A program made the translations under genes and the position numbers. From Pararcticibacter amylolyticus (GTDB lineage: Bacteria; Bacteroidota; Bacteroidia; Sphingobacteriales; Sphingobacteriaceae), in the NCBI RefSeq assembly GCF_003130405.1, contig NZ_QEAS01000003.1, forward strand, positions 324,174-372,384: DNA of 48,211 bases, read 5' to 3'. Shown one piece after another: positions 35,160-43,463 of the stretch (within the stretch, counting starts at the first letter, position 1; each line of letters opens with the position of its first letter). The notes under the pieces are model-generated. The model made no database searches. It was not told the DNA's origin and saw only the letters and a program-made list of their open reading frames with translations.

Positions 35160-38100
35160 TTGAACGGGAAACAATTATTCACCTTTATAACTCTCATCCT
35201 TCTTACAGGGTGTGTAACGGCTCAGCCTTATTATTTCAAACGCTATGAAGTTGAAAGCGGCCTTTCTACCAACACTGTGTACTGCTCGCTGCAGGACAGG
35301 CATGGTTTTCTCTGGTTTGGTACGATCGACGGGCTGAACAGATTCGATGGATATTCATTTAAGGTGTTCAGACCTGACAAAAGCAGGAAAGGCAGTATTG
35401 GAAACGGTTTTGTTATTAGTCTCTGTGAGGATAAAAAGGGCATTATATGGGCCGGAACAGAAAACGGATTATACCAGTATGACGCCGTGACGGAATCGTT
35501 TTTACAGATTAAGCAGACCAAAAACATGACCATCACGAATTTGAACGCATCTTCGGACGGCAACATCTGGTTTAGTGCCCGCTCTGCTATCTATTGTTAT
35601 TTCCCCTCCACCAACCATCTGCGTCTTTACCAGTCTAAAAACCATCCCGATATTACCACCCTGGTTGTGGATAGCTGTGGTACCGTATGGGCAGGTACCT
35701 TTTCCGGAAAACTATGCAGGCTTGTACCCGGAAAAAGCAAACTGCATATCTCCGACCTTTATACCCACTCTTCATTTACAACCTCCAGGATGGTTACCAG
35801 AATATTTCCGGTAAATGACAAGTTCCTGTTCGCAGGCACCTCAGCCCAGGGACTAAAACTGTTTAACAGGCGAAATAACACATACGAGGATCTCCCGCTT
35901 TACAACAAAAACAAAACACCGGTATATGTAAGAGATTTCATACATGATAAAGAAGGCCGTTACTGGATCGCAACAGAAGTGGGGCTTTTTATTTATGATC
36001 TGAAGACCAGGACCTTTGAAAATCTGGTAAAAGATCACAATAATCCATACTCGCTATCAGATAACGCAGTGTATACTTTATGTAAGGAGCGCGAAGGAGG
36101 AATATGGGCGGGGACTTTTTTCGGAGGACTAAACTACTTTCCCAAACAATATAATCTTTTCGAAAAATACTTCCCGGATAATGGTGCAACCTCTATCAGC
36201 GGTTCCGCCGTAAGGGAAATCTGTTCTGACGGAAAAGGCAATATCTGGATCGGGACAGAGGATGCCGGATTAAACAAATTCGATCCGGCTAACGCCACGT
36301 TTAAGCATTTCTTATCCGCCGGTGATAAAACCAACCTTTCTTACAACAATATCCATGGTTTACTAGTCGACTCACAGAAATTATACATTGGTACCTACGA
36401 ACATGGCCTGGATGTCATGGACCTGAACACCAGCAAGATCATAAAACACTTTGAGGCAGGCGATACCCGCGGCTCCTTAAAAAGCAATTTTATTACAACC
36501 TTCGGAAAAAGCAGACGGGGAGTAATGTATGTAGGAACATCAAGCGGGCTTCAAACATTCAATCCTCAAACAAACCAGTTCGGCCAGATTACCCTGGGCG
36601 ATGGGTTCCAGCCTTTTATTAACAGTATTACGGAGGATAGTTCCGGGAACATCTGGCTTAGCACATTAAGGGAAGGTGTCTTCGTAATTGAACAGAAAAC
36701 CGGTAAAGTACGCCTGATCCAGCATGATCCGAAGCGAAGTAACAGTCTCAGCAGCAACAGGGTGAACTGCATCTTTGAAGCTTCAGACAAAACAATCTGG
36801 ATGGGAACCGAGGGTGAAGGTTTATGCATGCTCGATAAGAATGGTCAAACCTTCACCCGGTATAGCACGAAGGACGGCTTTCCAAGTGACTTTCTCTTCG
36901 AGATACTGGAAGATTCCCGTAAAAATCTCTGGATCAGCACTTCGGGGGGTCTGGTATGTTTCAATCCTTATACTAAAGCGATCAATGTGTTCACCAAATC
37001 CAGCGGACTTCTCAATAACCAGTTTAACTATAGTTCTGCGTTTAAAGACACGGTTACTGGCTATCTCTATTTTGGAAGCGTCAGAGGACTGATACGCTTT
37101 AATCCCGACTCATTTACCAGGAACACATTTATCCCTCCCGTATACGTCACTGGATTTGAGGTAGATAATAAAGAACTCACGATCGATACTAAACACTCTT
37201 TACTGAAAAAATCGATGCTCTTTACCGACACGATTATTCTTCCTTACAACCAATCTACTTTCAGTATCAAATTTGCTGCCCTTACCTATACGGCTCCCGA
37301 GATGACAGAATATGCTTATAAGCTGGAGGGGCTGGACTCCAAATGGACGCATCTCAAAACTAACCGGCAGGCATATTTTACGGATCTTTCGCCGGGGGAT
37401 TATCTCTTTAGGGTGACAGCATCAAACAGCAGCGGTGTTTGGAACAAAATGGACAGAAAGCTTGCTATTATCATCCTTCCGCCATGGTGGGACACAGGAA
37501 TTGCGCGGGCGGGTTATACTGTTGCGGTTTTACTTTTAACCTGGCTAACTGTAAAGCAGTACCACAACAAGATAAGGGCAAGAAATAAAAGAAAGCTGGA
37601 AATGCTTACCTATCAAAAAGAAAAAGAGGTTTACCAGGCGAAAATAGACTTCTTTACAAATGTTGCACATGAAATACGGACTCCTCTGACATTAATAAAG
37701 GGACCTTTGGAGAAGGTTATGAAACGCGTGGAAGAAGTTCCCGCCATCGAAAGAAACCTCCGGATCATGGAGCGCAATACCGCACGGCTTCTTGAGCTCG
37801 CTACCCAGTTGCTCGACTTCAGACAGGTCGAAACGAATAGCTTTAGTCTTAACTTCCAGCCAATGGATATAAGCCAGCTTCTTAAAGAACTTCACCAGGT
37901 GTTCCAACCCACTGCCGAGCAGCAGAATATTCGTTTTGAGCTAGACCTTCCGGATCCCGCCGTAATTCTTAGTATAGATGCGGAAGCGCTCAACAAAATA
38001 TTAAGCAACCTGATTTCGAATGCTATTAAATACTGTGATCAGAAGGTCATGGTATCTTTCCGCACTCAGCAGTCCCCCGAAGGAATCGTCATAAAGGTGA

Positions 38101-38309
38101 AGAGCGATGGTGCCATCATTCCACAGGAATTGAAAGACAAAGTATTTGAAACATTCTACAGGATAAAAGGCAACAGGAAACAATCGGGTACCGGCCTGGG
38201 GCTTACGCTTTCGCGCTCTCTCGCCGAATTAATGAACGGAACATTGATATTGGATTTACCGGAAAATAACATGAATGTATTTACCTTATATTTGCCGGTG
38301 CAGTTATAA
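35160..38309 (+). CDS. Propeller-type sensor histidine kinase (HTCS lacking receiver and output)
   Basis: This 1049-residue membrane sensor matches the front two-thirds of an HTCS. In order: signal peptide (1-22, ending TAQ), Reg_prop propeller repeats (about 30-650), Y_Y_Y domain (about 695-772), transmembrane segment (about 780-798), HisKA with His837 in NVAHEIRTPLTL, and HATPase with the N box near 950-954 and GTGLGL at 1010-1015. The G1 box is degenerate: SDGAIIP where a DNGxGIP-like motif is expected. The start is a TTG at 35160. No in-frame ATG exists upstream to the stop at 35061, and TTG gives a perfect signal peptide. The matching receiver-AraC protein is encoded 22 bases downstream. 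It probably senses a locus glycan. Confidence 0.92.
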   Translation: MNGKQLFTFITLILLTGCVTAQPYYFKRYEVESGLSTNTVYCSLQDRHGFLWFGTIDGLNRFDGYSFKVFRPDKSRKGSIGNGFVISLCEDKKGIIWAGTENGLYQYDAVTESFLQIKQTKNMTITNLNASSDGNIWFSARSAIYCYFPSTNHLRLYQSKNHPDITTLVVDSCGTVWAGTFSGKLCRLVPGKSKLHISDLYTHSSFTTSRMVTRIFPVNDKFLFAGTSAQGLKLFNRRNNTYEDLPLYNKNKTPVYVRDFIHDKEGRYWIATEVGLFIYDLKTRTFENLVKDHNNPYSLSDNAVYTLCKEREGGIWAGTFFGGLNYFPKQYNLFEKYFPDNGATSISGSAVREICSDGKGNIWIGTEDAGLNKFDPANATFKHFLSAGDKTNLSYNNIHGLLVDSQKLYIGTYEHGLDVMDLNTSKIIKHFEAGDTRGSLKSNFITTFGKSRRGVMYVGTSSGLQTFNPQTNQFGQITLGDGFQPFINSITEDSSGNIWLSTLREGVFVIEQKTGKVRLIQHDPKRSNSLSSNRVNCIFEASDKTIWMGTEGEGLCMLDKNGQTFTRYSTKDGFPSDFLFEILEDSRKNLWISTSGGLVCFNPYTKAINVFTKSSGLLNNQFNYSSAFKDTVTGYLYFGSVRGLIRFNPDSFTRNTFIPPVYVTGFEVDNKELTIDTKHSLLKKSMLFTDTIILPYNQSTFSIKFAALTYTAPEMTEYAYKLEGLDSKWTHLKTNRQAYFTDLSPGDYLFRVTASNSSGVWNKMDRKLAIIILPPWWDTGIARAGYTVAVLLLTWLTVKQYHNKIRARNKRKLEMLTYQKEKEVYQAKIDFFTNVAHEIRTPLTLIKGPLEKVMKRVEEVPAIERNLRIMERNTARLLELATQLLDFRQVETNSFSLNFQPMDISQLLKELHQVFQPTAEQQNIRFELDLPDPAVILSIDAEALNKILSNLISNAIKYCDQKVMVSFRTQQSPEGIVIKVKSDGAIIPQELKDKVFETFYRIKGNRKQSGTGLGLTLSRSLAELMNGTLILDLPENNMNVFTLYLPVQL

Positions 38310-38331
38310 GCCGCGGCTAATGTAGACACTC

Positions 38332-39120
38332 ATGACGGAACTTAAAAGTACTTCTGAAAAACCCACTGTATTACTGGTAGATGACAATGAAGATATCCTC
38401 GACTTCCTTGCAGACGATCTGGAAGAAAAATACACTGTCGTCACCGCGTTTGACGGGAAAGAAGCCCTTGATATTTTATTGAAGGAATCGGTTCAGCTGG
38501 TTGTCAGTGATGTGATGATGCCCGAAATGGATGGATTTGAGCTGTGCAGCACCATAAAATCAAATTTTGAATATTGCCATGTACCAGTGATCCTGCTGAC
38601 GGCCAAAAACACGCTGCAATCTAAAATCGAAGGCCTTGAACTGGGAGCCGATGCCTATATAGAAAAGCCTTTTTCTCCCGAATACCTTCAGGCTCAGATT
38701 GCTAATCTGCTCTCTAACAGAAATAAGATAAGAAACTATTTTGCAAGCTCTCCTAATGTTCATATCCGGACGATGGCTTATTCAAAAGCAGATGAAAGCT
38801 TCCTGGAAAAACTGAACGAGATCATTTATAAGAATCTGTCCAATATCAATCTGGATGTTGAGCATCTGGCTGCCTTTATGAATATGAGCAGACCTACTTT
38901 ATACAGGAAAATTAAAGCCATTTCTAATCTTACACCAAACGAGCTCGTAAATGTGACCCGCTTAAAGAAAGCTGCTGAGCTTCTCCTCGAAGGCAGCTAC
39001 AAGATCTATGAAATAGCTGATATGGTGGGTTATAGCTCGCAAACACATTTCGGCAGGAACTTTAGCAAGCAATTCGGGATGTCTCCCAGCGAATATCAGC
39101 AGAAAAAAGGTGAAGCCTGA
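38332..39120 (+). CDS. Response regulator with AraC-type DNA-binding domain
   Basis: This 262-residue cytoplasmic regulator has a receiver domain (about 10-125) with acidic-pocket Asp17/Asp18, phospho-acceptor Asp60 in VVSDVMMPEMDG, Thr90 and Lys112 (EKPF), all intact. An AraC helix-turn-helix domain follows (about 155-258, LDVEHLAAFMNMSRPTLYRKIK and GYSSQTHFGRNFSKQFGMSPSEY). Together with the kinase 22 bases upstream it is the exact second part of an HTCS, encoded as a separate protein. It is a strong candidate for binding the CGTnTCA pairs, particularly the one next to its own operon. The fused HTCS is the alternative. Confidence 0.95.
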   Translation: MTELKSTSEKPTVLLVDDNEDILDFLADDLEEKYTVVTAFDGKEALDILLKESVQLVVSDVMMPEMDGFELCSTIKSNFEYCHVPVILLTAKNTLQSKIEGLELGADAYIEKPFSPEYLQAQIANLLSNRNKIRNYFASSPNVHIRTMAYSKADESFLEKLNEIIYKNLSNINLDVEHLAAFMNMSRPTLYRKIKAISNLTPNELVNVTRLKKAAELLLEGSYKIYEIADMVGYSSQTHFGRNFSKQFGMSPSEYQQKKGEA

Positions 39121-39161
39121 CAGTTGCGGCAGAGGGCAGATGATATACTGAATCAATTTTA

Positions 39162-39169
39162 TACCTTTG
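39162..39169 (+). promoter_or_regulatory. -7 promoter element upstream of engB
   Basis: TACCTTTG, an exact TAnnTTTG match, ends 5 bases before the ATG at 39175, so the transcript would be leaderless or nearly so. There is no clear TTG -33 box. It supports the ATG at 39175 over the upstream TTG at 39124. Confidence 0.4.
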
Positions 39170-39174
39170 CGGAA

Positions 39175-39789
39175 ATGCAGATACAATCCGCCGAGTTTAA
39201 GTGCAGTAATACCAGGACTGAGAAATTACCTCCTCCTGTTTTACCGGAGTATGCCTTCATTGGCAGGTCTAATGTTGGAAAGTCGTCACTCATTAATGCC
39301 CTTACGGCCAAAAAGGGACTGGCAAAAACATCTCAAACCCCCGGCAAGACTCAGCTTATTAACCATTTTCTGATTAACGAAAACTGGTACATAGTGGATC
39401 TTCCCGGCTACGGATATGCCAGGGTATCGCAAAAAACCCGTGAAGAATGGGAGCGCTTTATCCGCTACTATCTCAGGAACCGGGAAAATCTTCAGTGCGT
39501 TTTTGTCCTGATCGACAGCAGGATCGACCCCCAAAAGGCTGACCTCGATTTTTGCTTCTGGCTGGGAGAGAACGGCATCCCGTTTGTCCTTGCCTTCACT
39601 AAGGCGGACAAACAATCAAAAATCAAAACAACCCACGCAGTCGACGCCTTCAAAAAGGCACTTTTGAAATATTTCGAAGAGATCCCTCCTCTGTTTGTCA
39701 CCTCCTCCGAAACCAAAGAGGGCCGCGAAGAAATTCTTGATTTTATTGATGGCGTGAATAAAAATTTCAATCCTCCAACCCCGGTTTAA
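39175..39789 (+). CDS. engB: Ribosome-biogenesis GTPase EngB/YihA/YsxC
   Basis: This 204-residue essential-type GTPase takes part in assembly of the large ribosomal subunit. All G motifs are present: G1 GRSNVGKS (30-37), G2 Thr55 region (TSQTPGKTQ), G3 DLPGYG (75-80), G4 TKAD (142-145) and G5 TSS (176-178). The frame opens earlier at a TTG (39124), but the ATG at 39175 gives the normal family length and follows a TACCTTTG box. It lies 54 bases after the response regulator and marks the end of the polysaccharide locus. Confidence 0.96.
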   Translation: MQIQSAEFKCSNTRTEKLPPPVLPEYAFIGRSNVGKSSLINALTAKKGLAKTSQTPGKTQLINHFLINENWYIVDLPGYGYARVSQKTREEWERFIRYYLRNRENLQCVFVLIDSRIDPQKADLDFCFWLGENGIPFVLAFTKADKQSKIKTTHAVDAFKKALLKYFEEIPPLFVTSSETKEGREEILDFIDGVNKNFNPPTPV

Positions 39790-39840
39790 CAGGCTTCTAA
39801 TTGTACATTCCCCCCCACTTTCAACTTATTTAGCTTTCGG

Positions 39841-40692
39841 ATGAAGAAATATTTATCGCTGGTACTTTTTGCACATACTATCTTTGCGATGCCCTTCGCC
39901 TTTATAGGCTTCTTCCTCGCACTCAGTACAACAGAGAATTCATTTGACTGGATGAAGCTGGTGTTCATGATCCTTTGTATGGTTTTCGCCCGGAATTCTG
40001 CGATGGCTTTCAACCGGTATCTCGACCGGAATTTCGATTCTAAAAACCCGAGAACTGCTTTGAGAGATATTCCCGCAGGAAGGATACCAGCGAAGAATGC
40101 ATTGCTTTTCACTCTGATCAATTGCACCCTCTTCATTTTTACCACCTGGTTTATCAATCCCGTTTGCTTTTATCTGTCACCGGTCGCACTGGCAGTAGTG
40201 CTTGGATATAGTTTCACCAAAAGATTCACTCCTCTTTGTCATCTGATCCTGGGAGTGGGACTTGGACTTGCTCCGCTTGGCGCTTACCTGGTTGTCACCG
40301 GCAAATTCGATTTACTACCCGTCTTTTTCTCTCTTGCCGTTGTTTGCTGGGTTAGTGGTTTTGATATTATTTACGCATTGCAGGATGACGAATTTGACCG
40401 ACAGCAAAAATTATATTCCATACCAGCCTGGCTTGGAAGAAAAAAGGCTCTTACCGTTTCGTCGGTTCTGCACCTCTTTAGTGTAATTTTTGTAATCTTA
40501 CCTTTGTTCTTTACCACTCTGGGAGGATTTTATATTGCTGGTGTGGTCTTTTTTACGGGTCTCCTGATCTATCAGCATAGCCTTGTCAAACCTGATGACC
40601 TGAGCAAGGTAGGCCTGGCTTTTGGCACAACCAATGGCATTGCATCAGTCATCTTTGCACTGTTCTTTCTGCTCGATGTTTTTTTCAGGTAG
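39841..40692 (+). CDS. UbiA-family polyprenyltransferase
   Basis: This 283-residue integral membrane protein has about eight or nine hydrophobic helices. Both Asp-rich motifs of the UbiA superfamily are visible: NRYLDRNFD (58-66) and YALQDDEFDRQ (178-188), which bind the prenyl diphosphate through magnesium. It resembles the 4-hydroxybenzoate polyprenyltransferase/MqnP group and would attach an isoprenoid tail in quinone biosynthesis, most likely menaquinone in this kind of organism. The exact aromatic acceptor cannot be told from sequence. It starts 51 bases after engB. Confidence 0.9.
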   Translation: MKKYLSLVLFAHTIFAMPFAFIGFFLALSTTENSFDWMKLVFMILCMVFARNSAMAFNRYLDRNFDSKNPRTALRDIPAGRIPAKNALLFTLINCTLFIFTTWFINPVCFYLSPVALAVVLGYSFTKRFTPLCHLILGVGLGLAPLGAYLVVTGKFDLLPVFFSLAVVCWVSGFDIIYALQDDEFDRQQKLYSIPAWLGRKKALTVSSVLHLFSVIFVILPLFFTTLGGFYIAGVVFFTGLLIYQHSLVKPDDLSKVGLAFGTTNGIASVIFALFFLLDVFFR

Positions 40693-40783
40693 GATGCTAT
40701 TTTATAAACGTAAAGGAGTTTGACAACAACATGACCCGAATTTGGTTTAACTTAGCAAAGAATTAATCAAATCTGAAAGGATC

Positions 40784-42499
40784 ATGATCATTAAAAAGAA
40801 ACCAAGAACTTACGTTCCCGAGAACCTCGAAATAAAATGGGAAAATATTGAACCACTGTTTAAGGAGCTTCAGGCAAGAGAAATACAATCTGTCCCTGAT
40901 CTTGAACGCTGGCTGCAAAACCGCAGCGAGCTGGAAGCTGTACTGGAGGAAGATTTTGCATGGCGCTACATCAGAATGACCTGTGACACAGGAAATGAAG
41001 AGCTGCTCAAAAATTTCCAGTACTTTGCAATGGAAATAGAACCTAAGATAGCACCTTTAGCCAACGAGCTCAATAAGAAATTTATAGACAGCCCGCTTAC
41101 AGAACAACTTGACCAGGATAAGTATTTCGTCCTGATCAGAAGCATCAGGACAGCTCTTGATCTGTTCAGGGAAGAAAACGTTCCTCTTCTTACCCAAATA
41201 CAGGTTACACAGCAAAGGTATCAGTCTATCACAGGAGCAATGTCTGTTACCATTGACGATAAAGAATACACACTGGAACAGGCATCGGTGTTTCTGAAGA
41301 ATCCCGACCGTCTCCTGCGGGAAAAGGCCTGGGATGCAATATCGAAAAGAAGATTGCAGGATAAGGATCAGTTAGACGAACTGTTCAACGAATTATTAAA
41401 GCTTCGTCACCAGGTCGCTCTGAATGCCGGTTTCGAAAACTTCAGGGACTACATGTTCCGTGCCCTTGGCCGTTTTGATTACACGCCCCATGATTGCTAT
41501 AAATTCCACGAGGCGATTGAGCGGGAAGTGGTGCCTATCCTTCAGGAACAAGCGAGGAAGAGACAGGTGGCCCTGGGACTTGAGGCATTGAAGCCCTGGG
41601 ATATGGACGTAGACATCTCCGGTAAACCGGCTTTAAAACCATTCACTACCGGCGCTGAACTGATTCAGAAATCCATCGAGTGCTTTAAGGGATTGGATCC
41701 TTACCTTGGCGAAAGCCTTAGCATCATGCAGGCAAATAACCTGTTTGATGTGGAAAGCCGTAAGGGTAAAGCGCCCGGGGGATATAATTATCCGCTTGCG
41801 GAAACCGGTGCTCCCTTTATCTTTATGAATTCGGCAAATACCTTCCGGGACCTGACCACTATGGTGCACGAAGGCGGGCATGCCGTTCATACTTTCATAT
41901 CTTCCGGGCTTGAACTGAACGACTTCAAACACCTTCCGTCAGAAGTGGCTGAACTGGCTTCTATGAGTATGGAACTGATCTCCATGGACCGGTGGGATAT
42001 CTTTTTCGACAACCAGGAGGATCTTACCCGTGCAAAGAAAGACCAGTTAAAAGATGTATTAAAAACCTTGCCCTGGGTAGCTGTGGTCGATCAGTTTCAG
42101 CACTGGATCTACACTAATCCCGACCATACAGCTGAACAGAGACGCGAGGCCTGGGTACAGATATTCAAGCCTTTTGGGCTTAATTTTGCCGACTGGACCG
42201 GTTACGAAGAAGCCCTTGAAAACCTCTGGCAAAAACAGCTTCACATTTTTGAAGTTCCGTTCTATTACATCGAGTATGCGATAGCGCAGCTGGGCGCTAT
42301 TGCCGTATGGAAGAATTACCGGGAGAACCCGTCAGAGGGTCTTGAAAAATATAAAGCCGCCCTGAAGCTTGGCTATACCAAAACGATCAGGGAGATCTAT
42401 GAAACTGCCGGTATTAAATTCGATTTCAGCACCGAGTATGTAAAAGAACTGGCAGAATTTGTCCACTCAGAACTGGATGCACTGGACAATAACGGGTAA
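40784..42499 (+). CDS. M3-family oligoendopeptidase (PepF-like zinc metallopeptidase)
   Basis: This 571-residue protein has no signal peptide, so it is probably cytoplasmic. The zinc motif HEGGH is at 362-366 (MVHEGGHAVHTF) and the third ligand is probably Glu387 or Glu390 in LPSEVAELAS. The long helical N-terminal half and the C-terminal YYIEYAIAQLGA stretch match M3B oligoendopeptidases, which degrade short peptides. It is a stand-alone gene: 91 bases separate it from the prenyltransferase, and a long hairpin follows it. Confidence 0.93.
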   Translation: MIIKKKPRTYVPENLEIKWENIEPLFKELQAREIQSVPDLERWLQNRSELEAVLEEDFAWRYIRMTCDTGNEELLKNFQYFAMEIEPKIAPLANELNKKFIDSPLTEQLDQDKYFVLIRSIRTALDLFREENVPLLTQIQVTQQRYQSITGAMSVTIDDKEYTLEQASVFLKNPDRLLREKAWDAISKRRLQDKDQLDELFNELLKLRHQVALNAGFENFRDYMFRALGRFDYTPHDCYKFHEAIEREVVPILQEQARKRQVALGLEALKPWDMDVDISGKPALKPFTTGAELIQKSIECFKGLDPYLGESLSIMQANNLFDVESRKGKAPGGYNYPLAETGAPFIFMNSANTFRDLTTMVHEGGHAVHTFISSGLELNDFKHLPSEVAELASMSMELISMDRWDIFFDNQEDLTRAKKDQLKDVLKTLPWVAVVDQFQHWIYTNPDHTAEQRREAWVQIFKPFGLNFADWTGYEEALENLWQKQLHIFEVPFYYIEYAIAQLGAIAVWKNYRENPSEGLEKYKAALKLGYTKTIREIYETAGIKFDFSTEYVKELAEFVHSELDALDNNG

Positions 42500-42509
42500 A
42501 AGAATGAAT

Positions 42510-42556
42510 GATGAGCTGGGGTATGAACTGCGTAATCGTTCATAACCCGGCTCATC
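42510..42556 (+). terminator. Terminator hairpin after the M3 peptidase gene
   Basis: Nineteen-base arms at 42510-42528 and 42538-42556 form a stem with 17 Watson-Crick pairs, one G-U pair and one mismatch, and a 9-base loop. The stem starts 10 bases past the stop codon and is followed by CTTT. The T-run is short. Confidence 0.65.
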
Positions 42557-42651
42557 CTTTAAAAGCCTGATTCACCGCTCATAATCATAACATCCACCCT
42601 CGTCCTTCCCCTGTATTCAAACCTTTTTCCCTTAATCCGGGTTAAAAGGGA

Positions 42652-43311
42652 ATGAAAAAGTTAATTCTGATATACACATTTATACTCTCTTCTTTGGCAA
42701 CAGTTGCCCAGGAATGGAAAGCAATGACTATCGATGACTCTGTTCAGATCGCCCTGCCGCCCGGCTATGAAAAGAAAGATACCTTAGGGCAAACACTTAT
42801 AAACGCGAAGTCATCATTCGGGAACATTATCATTACAAAGCAGCCCGATAACCCGGCAAGTACCCCTGATATTGAAAAGAAAAAACAACTCGACAGTTAT
42901 TACAGTGATTTCGTTAAACGGATCAGCTCAACTTCCAAGGGGACGGTCAGGGATGAAAAAGACACGATCCTGAATAAGCTTCGTGTAAGAGAATTCACGC
43001 TGGAAGTAGACAGTGGAAGTGGCAAACAGTTCAGGCACATCCGGATCCTGCATGTCAACAATGCAACGTATACCTTCCAGTTCCTCTACAAGGAGATCCA
43101 TGCCGGCTATGCAGAGGAAGAAAGCAGGACGTTTTTTAAGTCTATTACGATCCCGCCCGATATCGGCTTATCAAGCCAGTTCACCAGCCCGGAAAACACA
43201 ACCGGAAAAAGTGCTTCGGGGAGCAATACTCTGCTGATCGGCGGAGGCGTTCTCCTTTTAGTAATCATTATTATAATTATCATTCTCCGCAAAAAGAAGC
43301 GAAGGCAATAA
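42652..43311 (+). CDS. Membrane-anchored protein of unknown function
   Basis: I do not recognise this 219-residue protein. It has a signal peptide (MKKLILIYTFILSSLATVAQ) and a periplasmic or extracytoplasmic domain of about 150 residues with alternating beta-strand-like segments (FRHIRILHVNNATYTFQFLY). A short Ser/Gly/Thr-rich linker and a C-terminal transmembrane helix (about 194-212, eight isoleucines in a row) with a KKKRRQ tail follow. This makes it a single-pass type I membrane protein. A mirrored terminator hairpin follows at 43340. Neighbours give no functional hint. Confidence 0.8.
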   Translation: MKKLILIYTFILSSLATVAQEWKAMTIDDSVQIALPPGYEKKDTLGQTLINAKSSFGNIIITKQPDNPASTPDIEKKKQLDSYYSDFVKRISSTSKGTVRDEKDTILNKLRVREFTLEVDSGSGKQFRHIRILHVNNATYTFQFLYKEIHAGYAEEESRTFFKSITIPPDIGLSSQFTSPENTTGKSASGSNTLLIGGGVLLLVIIIIIIILRKKKRRQ

Positions 43312-43339
43312 AAAAACTAATATTGTCCTGATAAATGAT

Positions 43340-43391
43340 AGCTAAAAAGTATTAAGGATTCACTCATTTGCAAATCGGATACTTTTTAGCT
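43340..43391 (+). terminator. Inverted repeat with T-run after the membrane-anchored protein
   Basis: Perfect 13-base arms (AGCTAAAAAGTAT / ATACTTTTTAGCT) with a 26-base loop are followed by TGTCATTTTTTATTT. It lies between the gene ending at 43311 and the permease promoter. The stem is A/T-rich and the loop is long for a terminator. Confidence 0.5.
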
Positions 43392-43421
43392 GTCATTTTT
43401 TATTTATCTTCAAATATTCTT

Positions 43422-43429
43422 TATGTTTG
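43422..43429 (+). promoter_or_regulatory. -7 promoter element of the amino-acid permease gene
   Basis: TATGTTTG matches TAnnTTTG exactly, 34 bases before the ATG at 43464. It supports that start over the upstream TTG at 43368, which would lie outside the transcript. A -33 TTG is not evident. Confidence 0.4.
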
Positions 43430-43463
43430 GCCTCGAAAAACAAGAAACAGATCAATAATTGGC

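Noticed and set aside
43368-43463. Upstream TTG start for the amino-acid permease adding a hydrophobic segment
   Set aside because: The added part overlaps the terminator-like inverted repeat and the TATGTTTG -7 box, so it would not be transcribed from that promoter.
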